64,000 nucleotides of DNA. Source: Scortum barcoo (taxonomy: Eukaryota > Chordata > Actinopteri > Centrarchiformes > Terapontidae). The DNA is taken from assembly GCA_023238725.1 (NCBI GenBank), contig CM041546.1, forward strand, positions 14,608,483 through 14,672,482, written 5' to 3'. Under the pieces are notes generated by a model that had not been told where the DNA came from, made no database searches, and saw only the letters and a list, made by a program, of their open reading frames with translations. Below are positions 37,901 through 50,720 of the stretch, piece after piece (within the stretch, counting starts at the first letter, position 1; each line of letters begins with the position of its first letter). A program made the translations under genes and the position numbers.

Positions 37901-40900
37901 AGTGTTGTGGTGTACTTAATTTAATGAAATCATTTAATGAAAGCAACAGAGCCATATTTAAATCAATTAACAAAAACACAATCAATATAACATGTACATC
38001 TTTTTGCATTTACAAATGCACTGACAAATAAAAAACATTTATACCAACTTACAGAAAGTGTATAAATATAGAAGAAATATTAGTTAAAGAAAAATATTCA
38101 AAGTGCTTTTTTTAAACAAACACTGTGAAGTGTATTTCAAAATAACAATCAGTTAGTTAATGTGTACAGTCTCTGTGAAAGCACAGTTTAACTGGATGAG
38201 AAACCTATTTTCAGATTTCTATTTTCTTTCCCTGTTTCTTTGTTCTTTTCCTTCTCTTTTCTTCATTTTTCTTTCTTTCTCTGTCTTTTCTCGCCTCTTT
38301 GCGATCAAGGCAGATGATGCAGCAAGAAGTGCTTTTTCAAGAGTGGTTGTTGAGGTCTGAATCTGAATAAACATCTGCAGAGGTGGTTTGAAGGATGTTA
38401 GTGGACGATAGTAGAGGTTCCTTGTTAAGGGGGAGGTAAACCTCCATGTCTCAAGCACTGTTAGGACCAAAACTCAAATTCATCTCGAGTGTGTGACTTG
38501 AAACTTCTATGAAACATTTAAATCTTCACATAAATTGATGCATTCAAATACCACCTTATCACCAAAACACACACGCATACACAAACCCACATCCTCTTTT
38601 ATCAGAAAGGATCCAAATCTTACCTTCACTCCGCTCGTCAAAGTCCTCATCGCCCTCCTCTGATGCCACCGAGTAATCAGACTGGTTATCGGACTGATCC
38701 TCCTGCCAGTCTAAAGAGAGCACAGACAAAAATGTTGAGGAGGAGAGAAAATAAAAAAAGGCTGGATCGATAGACGCATACATCCAAACTCCTCGAGGAG
38801 CTGCAGCCTTATTAAATTACTGTCAACCAGGTTTTTTGCCAGGAGGGGGAGCTGCTGCTTCTTTAATTTATTTTACTAAATATTCCCAAATCAACAACAC
38901 ATTGACCTGCAACACAACTGACATGCTGAGACTACACTGACCATAAAACAAAAATACATAGAAGAGGCTGAACTGACTCTGAATTTGAATAAGAAACAGT
39001 GAACCTGCTGTTTGCCTTCTTTATTATGAACCAAAGTGACTTTTGGTTTGTATGGTTCACAGCCTGAAAACAAATTCACTTCACAATATTCACACATAAT
39101 TTTCAGTTTAAAAATACTTTCTAGTCAATGTTTTAATCTTTTTGACCTGTTTTATTGATTGCCAGTTTCCATAGATACGTTGTTTAGCAGGTACCTTTTA
39201 TTAGGCTTGTTTTAATTAGTGGTTCACAAAAGCATTCATAAGTCCGCAGCTGCTGTCCTTGTAATCCTGTATTCACCGAGTCTTTATCAAGTGAACCCAA
39301 GGGGATGAGGACGGGAGAGTATGTTTAATACTGTTTCATTTCAGTTTGGTTCAACAATAACATGCTTAGGCTTACTTTATTGCTAGACCTTTAGTGAAAA
39401 TAGGATGCTGCACTGTCATTTTGCGCATTACTGAATCTTAAAATGAATGGACTTTTATTCTCCTTACAGATTTGAGCAACACCTTGTCAGAAGCTCAAAG
39501 GCCACATTCATTAAAAATGCCTGGTTGTATCGGGCTAAGAAAACTTACAATACCCTCCCTGTCAGGTTTGTTTTTTTTTTGCTGTCCAACCAGTCTCCAT
39601 TACACACTAAGCTAAATACTTAGCTTGACCTACTCTACCAGTGGTCTGATGCTGTCTTTCTCTCTATCCTGCAAAATCTGCTACTGCCCCCTCTTGTTCT
39701 GGCTGTGTAACAGTCAACAGGCTAAGTCAACAGTTTAACTGTAAAGATAAATACCTCTTTGGGGTCATAGGGTTAGGTTAGGTTTCTGCAGTTGGTTAGG
39801 GTTATGTTTTGAACAGGGCCCCAAACGTGCACAGATCCAAACAGCTCTTTATACTCGATTCTGGGTTTTATCCAGCAAAATGTACCCAGACAATTTTGTA
39901 TTGTTCTTTTATGAGACACCAGATACAAATAAATAGTTTTAAACATGCTTGGCCTCAGAAAGAAAAAGAAAATATCTACTAGCAAAATAACAAACAGCTA
40001 ACATGTTACTATATTCAATCTCGAGCCACAAAACAAAAATGTACCTTCATTCCATGCACTTTCCTACCACGTGACACCAACACTGCACAAGTCCACCAAC
40101 AGCACTGCACAGCACACACACAAGAAGAGGTTGCATTATATATTGTTCTGTACCCTGTCTTATACCTCGGTCCTCCTGGGAGCCGTCATTGTAGTTGACT
40201 GGCTTTCGAGTTCTTTTGCCTTTGCCCAGATTGCGGGCGAGATCCTCCTGCTGCTGCTCGTAGTGGTGACGGAGCAGCTTCTCCCAGTAGTCAGGGTCAA
40301 CACTTTCCTCTTGCTTTATCACCTCCCGTTCCACCTCCTCCTCCTCAAACAAAGAAAAGAGCAATTAATATGATATGTATTAACAATTTCAGAACATTTT
40401 AAACATTTCTAATAGAGGCATACCCTACCTAGCTGTCAAAAGTTGAAACAACACTATAAGTTATATCAAATTATATATTCATGCACACACATTTAGTAGA
40501 CACATTTGTACCTCATCGTCTTCATCTTTGACCACATACTGGGCCACTTTAAAGGAGCTGAGGTATTCGTTCATGCTCTGGAGCTCAGTGTCATCTGTGG
40601 CGTCCTGGTTTCTGTCCAGCAGACGGTCAATTGCCTGGTCATCATAGTGGATCACGCTGCTGTCATCCTCCTTGTTGTCCCCTGGAAGTAGGAGAAATCA
40701 ATTAAAAAGGAAGGAGACAAAAACTATACTTAATTTGCTGTAACATCTGCAAGATTGGACTGCCATCCAAGTGCTGGAGTGACCTTTCCACCTTGGCCTC
40801 TCCCCAGTTTCTAACCTTTCTCCCCCTTCTTCTTATCCGAACTAGTGTTAGTATCCTGCTTATCTCACAAACACACAAATGACAATGTGCAGCACAGTAC

Positions 40901-43900
40901 ATTAACCTCTCTAATTTAGGTTAAACATTTTTTACTGATGGTTTCCTAATAAAATACTTTCAAAAACATGTCAGCTGCCTTCACTTTGAATTTTCTAGCC
41001 ACCATTTTAATGCTTGAGAAATGTTAACTCAAGTTAATGTTTTAAAGTTGTCTAGCGACAAAATTACTTAATTGTCACCTCAAGCAAGTCCAGTTGACTT
41101 TCTTCTAATTCAATTCTAATTCATCTCAATTGTAAATTGTGAAATGCAGATAAACATTAAAATAAATAACTGACAGAATTCATATTGGATCTTAACAACA
41201 GATGCATCTGTCAGAGGGTTAACGCCACCTCACCTTCTCCAACTTCATCCTTGAACAGCTCTTCAGTTCCAAACTTGAGGATGTCATCGAGCTCCTGCTT
41301 GGACATGGAGCCCGTCTTGGAGCCCAGACCAGGTCGCACCACCAGATGAGTAAGCATCATCTTCTTCTTTGCCACCTGGTAGAGGGAAGTAGGTGGAAGA
41401 CATGCAGAGCAGGTGAGCAGGTGGATCACACAATCCTGATGTGGTTGACACAATTTCAAATTTCACAGACCTGTGTGATCCTCTCTTCCACAGAGGCTTT
41501 GGTGACAAAGCGATAAATCATGACTTTCCGGTTCTGGCCTATACGATGAGCTCTGCTGAATGCCTACAAATGGAAAAAACAAACAGCATAATCACCTATT
41601 ATTCAAATAAACAAACATGCTGACATGGATGTGAGGTTACATCCGGGGTTTGCGTACCTGAATATCATTGTGGGGGTTCCAGTCGGAGTCGTAGATGATG
41701 ACAGTGTCAGCAGAGGCGAGATTAATGCCCAAACCACCAGCTCTGGTAGAGAGGAGGAAGGCAAACTGGGGAGCGCCAGGGGCTGTTGGGATGAACAATA
41801 AAAACAAAAGAAAGTTAGACACTGATTATACTATGGCAGCCGTTTTTAGTTAATACAAACGGTGTATGTATATGGCTCACCATTAAAGCGGTCGATGGCC
41901 TCCTGTCTCAAATTGCCAGTGACTCCTCCATCAATTCTCTCGTACTTGTATCCCTCATTCTCCAGGAAGTCCTCCAGCAGGTCCAGCATTTTGGTCATCT
42001 GGGAGAAGACCAGAACCCTGTGGCCTCCCTCCTTCAGCTTCCTCATCATTTTCTGAAGCAGCATTAGTTTTCCTGAAGACTTGGTCAGAGCATTGCCCTC
42101 ATACATGCCATTTGGAAGTTTTGGTGCCTCCTACAATTAGAAGACATTTGATAAAACTGACCACATTATTCATGTTTTAATACAAATATATAGTACAGTG
42201 CTACAAACATGCAACCCCCAAAGACCCAGTTCACTCCCATATAAATGACTTGGATCGTACTGTGGCAGCGGCAGGAAAGAGGTAGGGGTGATTGCAGCAT
42301 TTTTTCAGGTCCATCACCACGTTCAGCAGAGAGACTTGGTTTCCTCCTCCACGGGTGTTTAGGGCCTCAAAGTTACGTGTTAGAATGAACTTGTAGTATT
42401 TCCTAATTTAGAATAAAGAAAAGTTTTTTTTTAAATCACGAGAAAATGAGACTTCAGAGATCAGACAAAGAAAAAATGTATTACAGCATATACATGTTCA
42501 GAATCCAGATTTCATACTTCAATACTATCCAGAACTTTTAAAAACAATACTTTAACAACCATTAAAATATATTTCATCACACCATCTCTTAACCTACTTC
42601 TGCATGGGGCTCAGCTCCACTCGAACAATGAGCTCCGTCTTTGAAGGCATGTGTTTGAAAACATCGGCCTTCAGCCTTCTGAGCATGTGCGGTCCCAGCA
42701 TGTCATGGAGCTTCTTGATCTGGTCCTCTTTGGCAATGTCTGCGAACTCTTCCAGAAATCCTTCCAGGTTACTGCACAGAAAAAAAAAACATAAATATAG
42801 CATCAGTGCAGGTTTTCTTTCTGGATCTGCAATATATCCACAATATATCCACATATACTGTGACCATATAATGGGCTACTGACTTGAATCTCTCTGGGGT
42901 CAAGAAGTTCAGCAAGTGGAAGAGCTCCTCCAGGTTGTTCTGAAGAGGGGTACCAGTTAGAAGCAGCTTATGTTGCAACGGGTAGTTGTTTAACACCCGG
43001 AAGAACTAATAAAAGGGAGGGAGAAAGGCAGAAAACATAAAACGTTACATTTTGGCACTAAACCTTATAAAACACAACTATAGAAACACGGGATAAACAA
43101 ACACTTCCGCAGAGTGTTATTACCTTGGACTGGTTGTTTTTGAGTCTGTGAGCCTCATCCACAACCAGACAGGCCCACTCAATGGAGCCCAGCACAGCCT
43201 GATCGATGGTAATTAACTCATAGGATGTCAACAGGACATGGAACTTGACTGGCGAGTCTTTCTGTAAAGCACAGAGAGAGGGACGTTAGTAAAGCTGCTA
43301 AACAAGAAAAGAAGCGCAATTTCAAAATCACAATCTCCACTGGTAATATAATGCCACAAACCAAAATGGGTTAGTTGAACTTTGCCTTCTTTAATTTGGC
43401 AGCATTCATATTTTTGTAATGTAAACTAAATGTAAAAAAACCTACTGGTATGCACGGCACCAATTCAACCTGACCACACTGCTTCATCCACTGTTTCCAA
43501 TCAAAGATGTTTAATTTTCTTATTTGGTATCATTGCTCTTGCTCTCTTTTTCCTTACCTTCATCTTAGAGGCTTTCTTCCCGCCTCGGATAGCATTTCCC
43601 TCAAAGGAAAACTCATTCTCTCTGATGACAGCCCTGCTGTCTTTATCCCCGACGTAGGTCACCACGTACATGTCAGGGGCCCACATCTCAAACTCTCGCT
43701 CCCAGTTAATGATGGTGGACAGAGGAGCACTAACCAGGAAGGGACCTTTGGAGTGACCCTGTAAATAGTGGAAAATAAAGTCAATATTAAGAGGGTGGGC
43801 ATCAAACCACTAACTTCTTGATGAGCGAATGACTGGCTCCTGAGCCACAGCTGCAGTTTATTAGAGAAACTACAAAACATGTAAACAACTGTATTTGTCT

Positions 43901-46900
43901 TGCCCTGCCTTTAGGATAAGAGTCCCTTTCTTAGAACTCATCCCCTTTACTGGACACTGTTACTGTTAGTCACGTCTGAAATCCCACCCACTGAACACTG
44001 ATTGACAGGGCAGGGCAGCCTGGACAGGACGAAGGAACGTGCAGGAAGTACATCTTATTTTGTTCTATTCTACAATTATATTTTAACAATTTTTAACATA
44101 ATTTAGCTTAAGTAGTTCTTATTTTAGATCAAAACATAATTAAAATTTTGCCTTACAAATCACACAAAACTTGCCATTGTCTCAAAAATCTAGTGACAAT
44201 AAAAATGCCTAAAAATCTTGCAAGACAATCATATACACTGTTCTTACCTCCTTGTACAATGAGTAAAGGAAGACAGCAGTCTGTACAGTCTTCCCTAAAC
44301 CCATCTCATCAGCCAGAATCGTGTCTGTGGCCTGAGCCCAAGAAAACCTGAGCCAGTTCAACCCCTCCAGCTGGTAGGGATGCAGAGTGCCTCCCGTGCT
44401 GTCCAGGTAGTCAGGCTGCCGATCAAACTTGATGGTAGGCTGGAAGAAAGAAGCCAAGAAGAATATAAATTATAAGAATATAAAACGTCTGTATTTTTTT
44501 TATTCTGCCAGGGGAATATGCTGGACAATCATCCTTCATTTTATCAGTGATATAGTTTCACAATAACCAAGACAAGAGTGTGTTTGAATATATTTTCAAA
44601 ATACTTACATATATTTTCAAAATACTTACATCTACAACTGGATTAGCAGGTGGTCGCTCTGCCTTCTTGACTTTGACCGCCTTCTTCAGCTTCTTACCAG
44701 GTCTGCCCTCCTCACCCACCATCAACTCTCTTAAAGAAAATTACAGTTTTGTGAGATAAAACATACTTTCAACAGCATTTACGTGCACCAGGACAGAGAA
44801 CTTATCTGAAATTTTGTGCATATCCGCATACCTGTGATTCCAGTACGTTTGTTTGTAGGTGTCGAACTCAGGAATGTCCATGTCTTCACTCTCCCAAGTT
44901 GACTGGTCATAGGGCAGATCTCTCCATTTGATCAAGTAATGTACATTGTTCTTTTTATCAACACTGACACATAGAAAAACATACAGGAAAAGAGTTATGA
45001 TACGGCATTATTAATATGTTTACTCTGCATGCGTGTACAACTGAGTAGTATAAGTAGAGGAAGGTTTTAACATACATTTTTATCTTCATATAATTCATTA
45101 ATCAATGTGAAATTCTTAAATTACATGACAATTCTCTTATTGTTAGAGTCACAGTGTCATGTGCAATTGTTTGTGTCTTGCCTGTGGTTGAGGATGCGGT
45201 GAATCATCAGCCACTCCATCTTGACACCATAGCGGTAAAACTCCTCCTCCATGTGGACAAAGAGAGGATCCTTGTTCTTTCGCTTGGTGCTTTTGACATC
45301 GTCACCTTCGCCTCCAAAATCCACAGGGGGCGGTTCGTCCATGTCGGTCTTCCTCTGGTAGTTACGGAACATCACCTGGCAGTTCAGTTCCAGCTGAGGT
45401 GAGTGACAGGGAGGCAGAGACAGGATGGTCTGAGTATGTCGGGACCACAGGGTTTGTGTGTGTCTTGTGCGAATGTGAGGGAGGTGCACAGAAAAATGCA
45501 CATTTTCAATTACAGGTGGATATAGTTTGACAAAGTGTGTGGTACCTGTAGCTCCAGGACCCAGGAACAGTGCCAATAGGACATATTGCACCATTTGACA
45601 AAGAACTCCCTCTCCCTGCGGCCTGCCAACGGTGGGGGATCAGGAGCATCCGCAGGGAGGTCAGCAGGCCGAGGGACAGGCGTTGGCGCTGGTGGCTCCC
45701 CCCATCGCCATGTTAAAACCTTTTGGACTTTGCCCTTCATCGGTGGACACTGTTAGGAAGTGGGAAAGAGCGGAAATAATTTACAATAGGGTGGTTGTCA
45801 AAGAACAGAAGCGATTTGCCACTGATAAGAAATTCTGTTTCTCATAATCATATGAACGGTGAATTTTTTGGGCATGAGAAATCAGCTAAAATGAAAACTG
45901 CAAGACTGCCCTGGTTTGTCTAAAATACTGTAGGCGTGCAAAAGATTGAATCTGCATCCCTGTGCACGCCCACGTGAGCACATGCACACACAGACTCATA
46001 TGCACCAGTGCACAGCGATCACCTTGCAGCGGGGGCAGATCCATTCTCCATTGGGGATTTCAGGGAGAGGAGGGTTGAGGCAGTGGATGTGGTAGGAGGA
46101 GGGGCAGGTGTCACAGCAAAGCAGCTCCCCTCCGTCCTTGCACACCCGGCAGAACTCAATGTGGTGGTCATCTTCTTCCTCAACCCCTTCATCCCTCCTG
46201 TCTTCATCATCTTCCCCTTCGGCCTCAGAGAGATCATCTCTGGCCTCCCACTGGATCCCCTCCTTCTCCTAGTGGCAGAATTACAGACAGAGGGAGGTGG
46301 TGTGCGTGTGAGGGGGAGGAGGGGGGCAGACAGGCAGGGAAGGTATGCGGAACGGAGTGAAAGGAAAAAAGGGAGGGGTGTGGGGTGGGAGTGATATTCA
46401 AGAGCGCCAAGCGCCAGTGGGGGGTGGAGGGGGGTTGGGTGTGCAGTACGTGCGTGTGCATGTTTGCGTGTGGAGCCATAGTGGAGCGAGGGAGGGAGTG
46501 GGAGGGGAGGGACAAGAAGAGGAAATGGGGGATGGGGGGGCGGGGGGCGGTGAGATATGTGGTGGGGAATAGGAGTGGATAGACATGAGCAAATAGGGTG
46601 GAGGGGGGGCAGTAGCGGACAAAGAGGTGTAGAAAAACACAAAAATGGGTTAAAATCACCATTAACACAGTCAATTTTCCAACAATCAAATCAGTGCAAC
46701 TTTCCAGTTATACACTTGCCCACAACAGTTTCTGCTCTGCCGTTTCATACTCCAGGAACCAGGCCCAATCTTTCACATAGCTTAATGGCCTTCTCTGTGC
46801 AGTACTGAGAGGTGAGCTCACGATACTCACACAGTGTGGGCAGCTCCACTTGCCCTCAGGTGCTTTCTCCATGTCAGGGTCCAGACAGACCATGTGATAA

Positions 46901-49900
46901 GCTCTAGGACAGGTGTCACACAAAATGATCTCTCCTCCCTGCTGGCACACCTCGCAGTAGTCCTGGTGGTCCGTCTCATAGCCATCGCCATCTTCCGTTT
47001 CTACAAGGAGAACATTGTCCACGGGAAAATGAGAGGAAATGAGATTAAGGGACCTGGACAGACAAGGAGCAATAGCCTTCATTTTGACTTTGATCAGACT
47101 CGACAAAGCAAAACGTCCTTTATTAAGCTGCCGTCTGTTCTTAAACCTCTGTCCCGCATTGAGGCACGGATAACAGAGCAGACTTTTCATTTGAGTAGTA
47201 TTTCCATCCGAACCTTTCTTCTTTTTCTTCACACTTTTCGGCTTCTTCTTTGGGCGGCTGCTGCGGTTGGAGCCATCCGACACAGAGAAACTGCCATCGT
47301 CAAAGTCGCTGTCAACATCGGGTTCATCTTCATCGCTCTGACAGAGAGACAAGGAAATTGAAAATAAGACAAATACCTGTTATTAATATTCTGATTTAAG
47401 CATCTTTTAATTCTCAAATATAGAAGAGGGGTGGAAACAGAAAAATAGGGTGGCACAAAAAGTATCTTACAAAGGAGCGCTTTCTCTTGCTGTTGAGGCC
47501 TCCTAGTTTGATCTTCAGCGGAGCCACCTTCTTAGGTTTGGCTTTCGGCGGAGGCTTAGGCGTGGGCTTGGACTTCTTGCGGGCGTTGGGACCTGAGAAG
47601 AGACAGAGATTAAATTTAATAAAGTAAACAATATAAATACCAGATTTTCATATCATAATCAGAATAATAAAAAAGAAATCAGTTTATTCTTCCAGAGTTC
47701 TCAAATTACAACCTAACTTCATCTTCACACATTATTATCATGTTTAGTCTAATAATCATTTTCCACATTTCACCTTTGCCCTCTTTGGTCTTGGCCTTGC
47801 GGAGCGGAGGTGCCGGAGCTGCCAGAGGTGTGGCAGGTGTCGGAGCAGTGGCAGGAGCAGGAGCAGGTGCCGGTGAAGCGGCAGCACCAGTCTCAGCCCC
47901 TCCGTCTGTCCCTGCCACCACCATGTTCTCCACAGCTGCAGCCACATTGGCAGCTGCCAGGGCCGCATTGGCAGTGGCGCAACCCTACAGGGGGACAAAG
48001 CACCGAGTGAGGAACTCTGCTCTCTACTGTTAAACACACACAAGGACGCCAATACATGACTGACAAGTCTCATTCATTATAGGGCATACTTGTTAACCTT
48101 ATTAAGAATTTCGATACCTTCAGGGGGTTGTTGGTGCTGAATTCTCGCCACTTGGCCATCATTAAAGTCATCATTTTGGACACAGCAATTTTGGGGTTCT
48201 TAGCTGCAATTAAAGGTCTAAAGACACAAAATGTATGACCAATCTAGGAATTATTTATGTTTTTATACATGTAGTTCTATAATAATAAGGTAGGGGCAAA
48301 CAATAATATCCAGTGTTTTTATGAAAGGGGTTTCCTCACCTGACAAACTGGCTGAAGGCCTTGTAGTTAGTGAGGGAGCTGTAGTCTTCCTGAGTAAAGA
48401 CGTGGTCGATGTCTTTCATGCCCCAGGCCTCCAGCAGCTGTGTGGAGCTTTTGGGCTGAGGCAGGAGGAGAGGGGTTGAAAGGAAAAGCCAGGGGAGATT
48501 AGTTTATCACGTTATCCCTGAAGGAACTCATTTCTCTGCAGCTGAGTCTGAATGAATCTTTACCTGGCAATCATCGTCATCATCCTCATCATCTTCCGGT
48601 TCTGGATCTTTGCGTTTGCTCTTCGAGCTGGATGAGCTTCCTTTCTCTGCTGCCCCACCTCCCTTCTTCTTCTCTTTGGCAGAGCTTGAGCGTTTCTTCT
48701 TTTTCCTTCCAGGGGCATAGTCGCTTCCTTCACTCTCGGACCGCACACCTCCTTCTTCTGCTTCTCTAACTGCTGCTTCTACTCCCATTAGGTGCTCTGG
48801 GGAGCTGACTGGCAACTCCTGCATGAAATGGAGCCACTTTGTAAATTACACAAAGACACTAGTGCTCATATACTTTTTATATATCATATAAATAATAAGT
48901 TTCATCCTTTTTATTTGATTTCTAGTGATGATCATGCTGCTTTATTACCCCTATAAAAAAGGGGAAGGGTGCACATAAAGTTCACCACTAATTTCGGGCA
49001 ATGTTGAATCAGGATCAGTCACAAAATATGTGGGTTGATTAACAGAAAAGTTGTTTTTTAAATTTGAATAATCAGTCCATCATCTGAATCAATGTTAAAA
49101 CAAAAATCATACATTTTACTGTCGTCAAAGGCTACAGAAATGAAAAAAAATAGCCCATTTGACAAGCTGAAAACAGAGAGGTTTGGCATTTTTCATTAAA
49201 CCATTTAAATTGATTAATTTCATGCTGTCAACTAATTTATATCATATCATTGAAAACTTAACATCTTTTTTGCACTGTCTGACAAAACAAAGATTTGAAT
49301 GTGTCATCTTGGGCTGTGGGAAATTTTACTATGCACTGTTCACTACTACAGATATCTAATAATGTAATAATGCAATAATGTAATGTATTATTTTTATAAT
49401 CATTATCCCTTTGCTTTGTTATTTAATTGCTTTGTTTTTCCTCTGTAACTGACTGGATATCACTCTAAATGACGGCCACCCCTAAATGATCTCTCAAGTA
49501 TAAATAAAGGCTGAATGACATCACACATCCACAGAAAAGATGAATAATGCATCTTTGTCGCAGCTGTTTCTTTTCGCTGTCAGCTGTGACTTCTTTATTC
49601 TCTGCCTATTAGCTCACTATTTGGCTGCACACACACACTCATCACTTCGGGATGTCCTGCAGATCTGTGGGCCCTCGGACAGGAGCCTCTTTGTGATGGT
49701 TTTGTTGTGACACTGCGACAGACCTGACCCACGTTTCATTGTTAACGAGCTCAACGCGTTGAAAGTTTGTCACACAAACATTGACCCGACCTCTCTGACG
49801 GGTCTCTGCCTCTTGCTGCTCCTGCTCTCCCGGCTGCTCTTCTTGGCTTTCTTCTTCTTCTTCGACTTGGGTACCTCGTCCACGTCAGACACAGCATCCT

Positions 49901-50433
49901 CCGGCTCGTCCTCACCTGCGGGGGACAGCGGCGCGTGAGTGTGCGGGGCTCTGACACGCGGACAGGGAGGGACCAGGGGGCACGAGGAGGAGGAGGAGGA
50001 GGAAGGAGGAGGAGGAGGAGGAGGAGGGGTTAAGAGGAGCAGTGGCACGAGTTGGCTTCGTGCACGCACATAGCGCACATAGTCAATGCCACAACAGCTC
50101 AGGTTCAAACTTGTCTCTTTTTTTTCTCACCACGTCTATAAAACTTTGACAGCTCACGCCCCGCGCCCGAGAGCACACGCGGCGTGAGCTCCGAGCAACA
50201 CCGTGGGGTTAACAGATGACAAAAACTAAATAAATAAAACTCAAACACTCCCAACTAATCCACTCCGGCGGCCCGAGCCGACTACTCTCGGCTAGCTCGA
50301 GCTAACGCTAGCCTCTCGAGCCGGAGTGACAGACAGACAGACGGACACGGACCCTCCGCGGCTCACCGTGAAGAAGAAGTGAGTGCTCCTCCGCCGCTCC
50401 AAAGTCCTCCCTCTCATCCTCGCTGGCCGACAT
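32406..50433 (-). CDS. chd4: Chromodomain helicase DNA-binding protein 4 (Mi-2beta)
   Basis: Thirty-nine coding exons, 5943 bases, 1980 aa, all phases consistent: 50367-50433, 49791-49915, 48564-48818, 48340-48455, 48118-48217, 47774-47984, 47471-47592, 47214-47337, 46831-47000, 46023-46268, 45546-45749, 45182-45393, 44832-44963, 44630-44729, 44248-44439, 43558-43758, 43124-43261, 42884-43005, 42598-42771, 42261-42402, 41881-42130, 41658-41782, 41471-41563, 41234-41375, 40512-40681, 40166-40343, 38624-38710, 37541-37632, 37279-37412, 36750-36894, 36485-36641, 35877-35965, 35495-35753, 35358-35414, 35005-35175, 34808-34916, 34097-34229, 33800-33995, 32406-32608. It is the nuclear ATPase of the NuRD nucleosome-remodelling and deacetylase complex. 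CHD4 rather than CHD5 or CHD3 is shown by the C-terminus (SERNILSRLASRGPE then a short Q-rich tail) and by linkage to ptpn6. It may be the teleost chd4b copy. The intron after exon 12 uses a GC donor. Confidence 0.96.
35005..36641 (-). other. chd4: chd4 exons 31-35: acidic low-complexity linker
   Basis: Five exons code for a strongly charged segment of Lys, Glu and Asp runs between the ISWI-like C-terminal helicase extension and the terminal domain. It is alignable with mammals only in composition until KQRFMFNIADGGFT at the end of exon 35. The insert-prone, fast-evolving character explains part of the greater length compared with human CHD4. Confidence 0.75.
41471..44439 (-). other. chd4: chd4 exons 15-23: Snf2-family ATPase
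   Basis: Contains the two RecA-like lobes. Walker A is in DEMGLGKT (exon 15). The DEAH box is VVDEAHRLKN (exon 17). LTGTPLQNN is in exon 18, LSTRAGGLGINL in exon 22 and RAHRIGQ in exon 23. All residues needed for ATP hydrolysis are visible. Confidence 0.92.
44832..45749 (-). other. chd4: chd4 exons 11-13: double chromodomain
   Basis: The first chromodomain includes REFFVKWCNMSYWHCSWV (exon 11) and the second LIKWRDLPYDQSTWE (exon 13). These tandem chromodomains bind nucleosomal DNA in Mi-2 proteins. The GC-AG intron falls between exons 12 and 13. Confidence 0.88.
46023..47000 (-). other. chd4: chd4 exons 9-10: tandem PHD fingers
   Basis: PHD1 (exon 9) includes YCEVCQQGGEIILCDTC through WSCPHC. 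PHD2 (exon 10) includes FCRVCKDGGELLCCDTC through WICPRC. The Cys4-His-Cys3 ligands are intact. These fingers read unmodified or K9-methylated histone H3 tails. The intron between them (46269-46830) is a G-rich tract on the plus strand. Confidence 0.9.
48118..48455 (-). other. chd4: chd4 exons 4-5: CHD N-terminal domain
   Basis: The block from LLEAWGMKDIDHVF to KWREFSTNNP matches the CHDNT region shared by CHD3, CHD4 and CHD5. The following exon 6 codes for an Ala/Pro-rich run with repeated PAPA units and ends in LRKAKTKEGK. Confidence 0.8.
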
Positions 50434-50720
50434 TTTCCCGGCGGGTGTAATTTTATTTCTTGCCGGTCGAATTAATCCCCCGTAAAGCTCGCTCCTCGGT
50501 CGGCGGCGAGGGAGGAGGGAAAATGACGTGGGACTGCTGGAGAATGGACCGGGGTGTCCGGGAGGGAGGGAGGGGGTGGGGTGGTGGTCGGTGCTGGAGG
50601 AGAAATAAATAAATAAATAAATAACAATAATAAATGGCACTGGTTGGCAGCTAATCCGCGTTCATTTCTAAGTATTTACATCGCATTAATGGACCACCTG
50701 CGTGCCGGAACAAGTTGGAT
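50434..50720 (-). promoter_or_regulatory. chd4 5' UTR and CpG-rich promoter
   Basis: The DNA around and above the chd4 start codon is strikingly CpG-rich for this window (50150-50530), as expected for a broadly expressed gene. An (AAAT)n run at 50600-50625 marks its upstream edge. No transcription start was pinpointed. Confidence 0.5.

Noticed and set aside
46708..47352. Long minus-strand ORF spanning chd4 exons 8-9 and beyond
   Set aside because: It reads through two real exons and the introns beside them. Splice sites and phase show the parts outside 47214-47337 and 46831-47000 are intronic.
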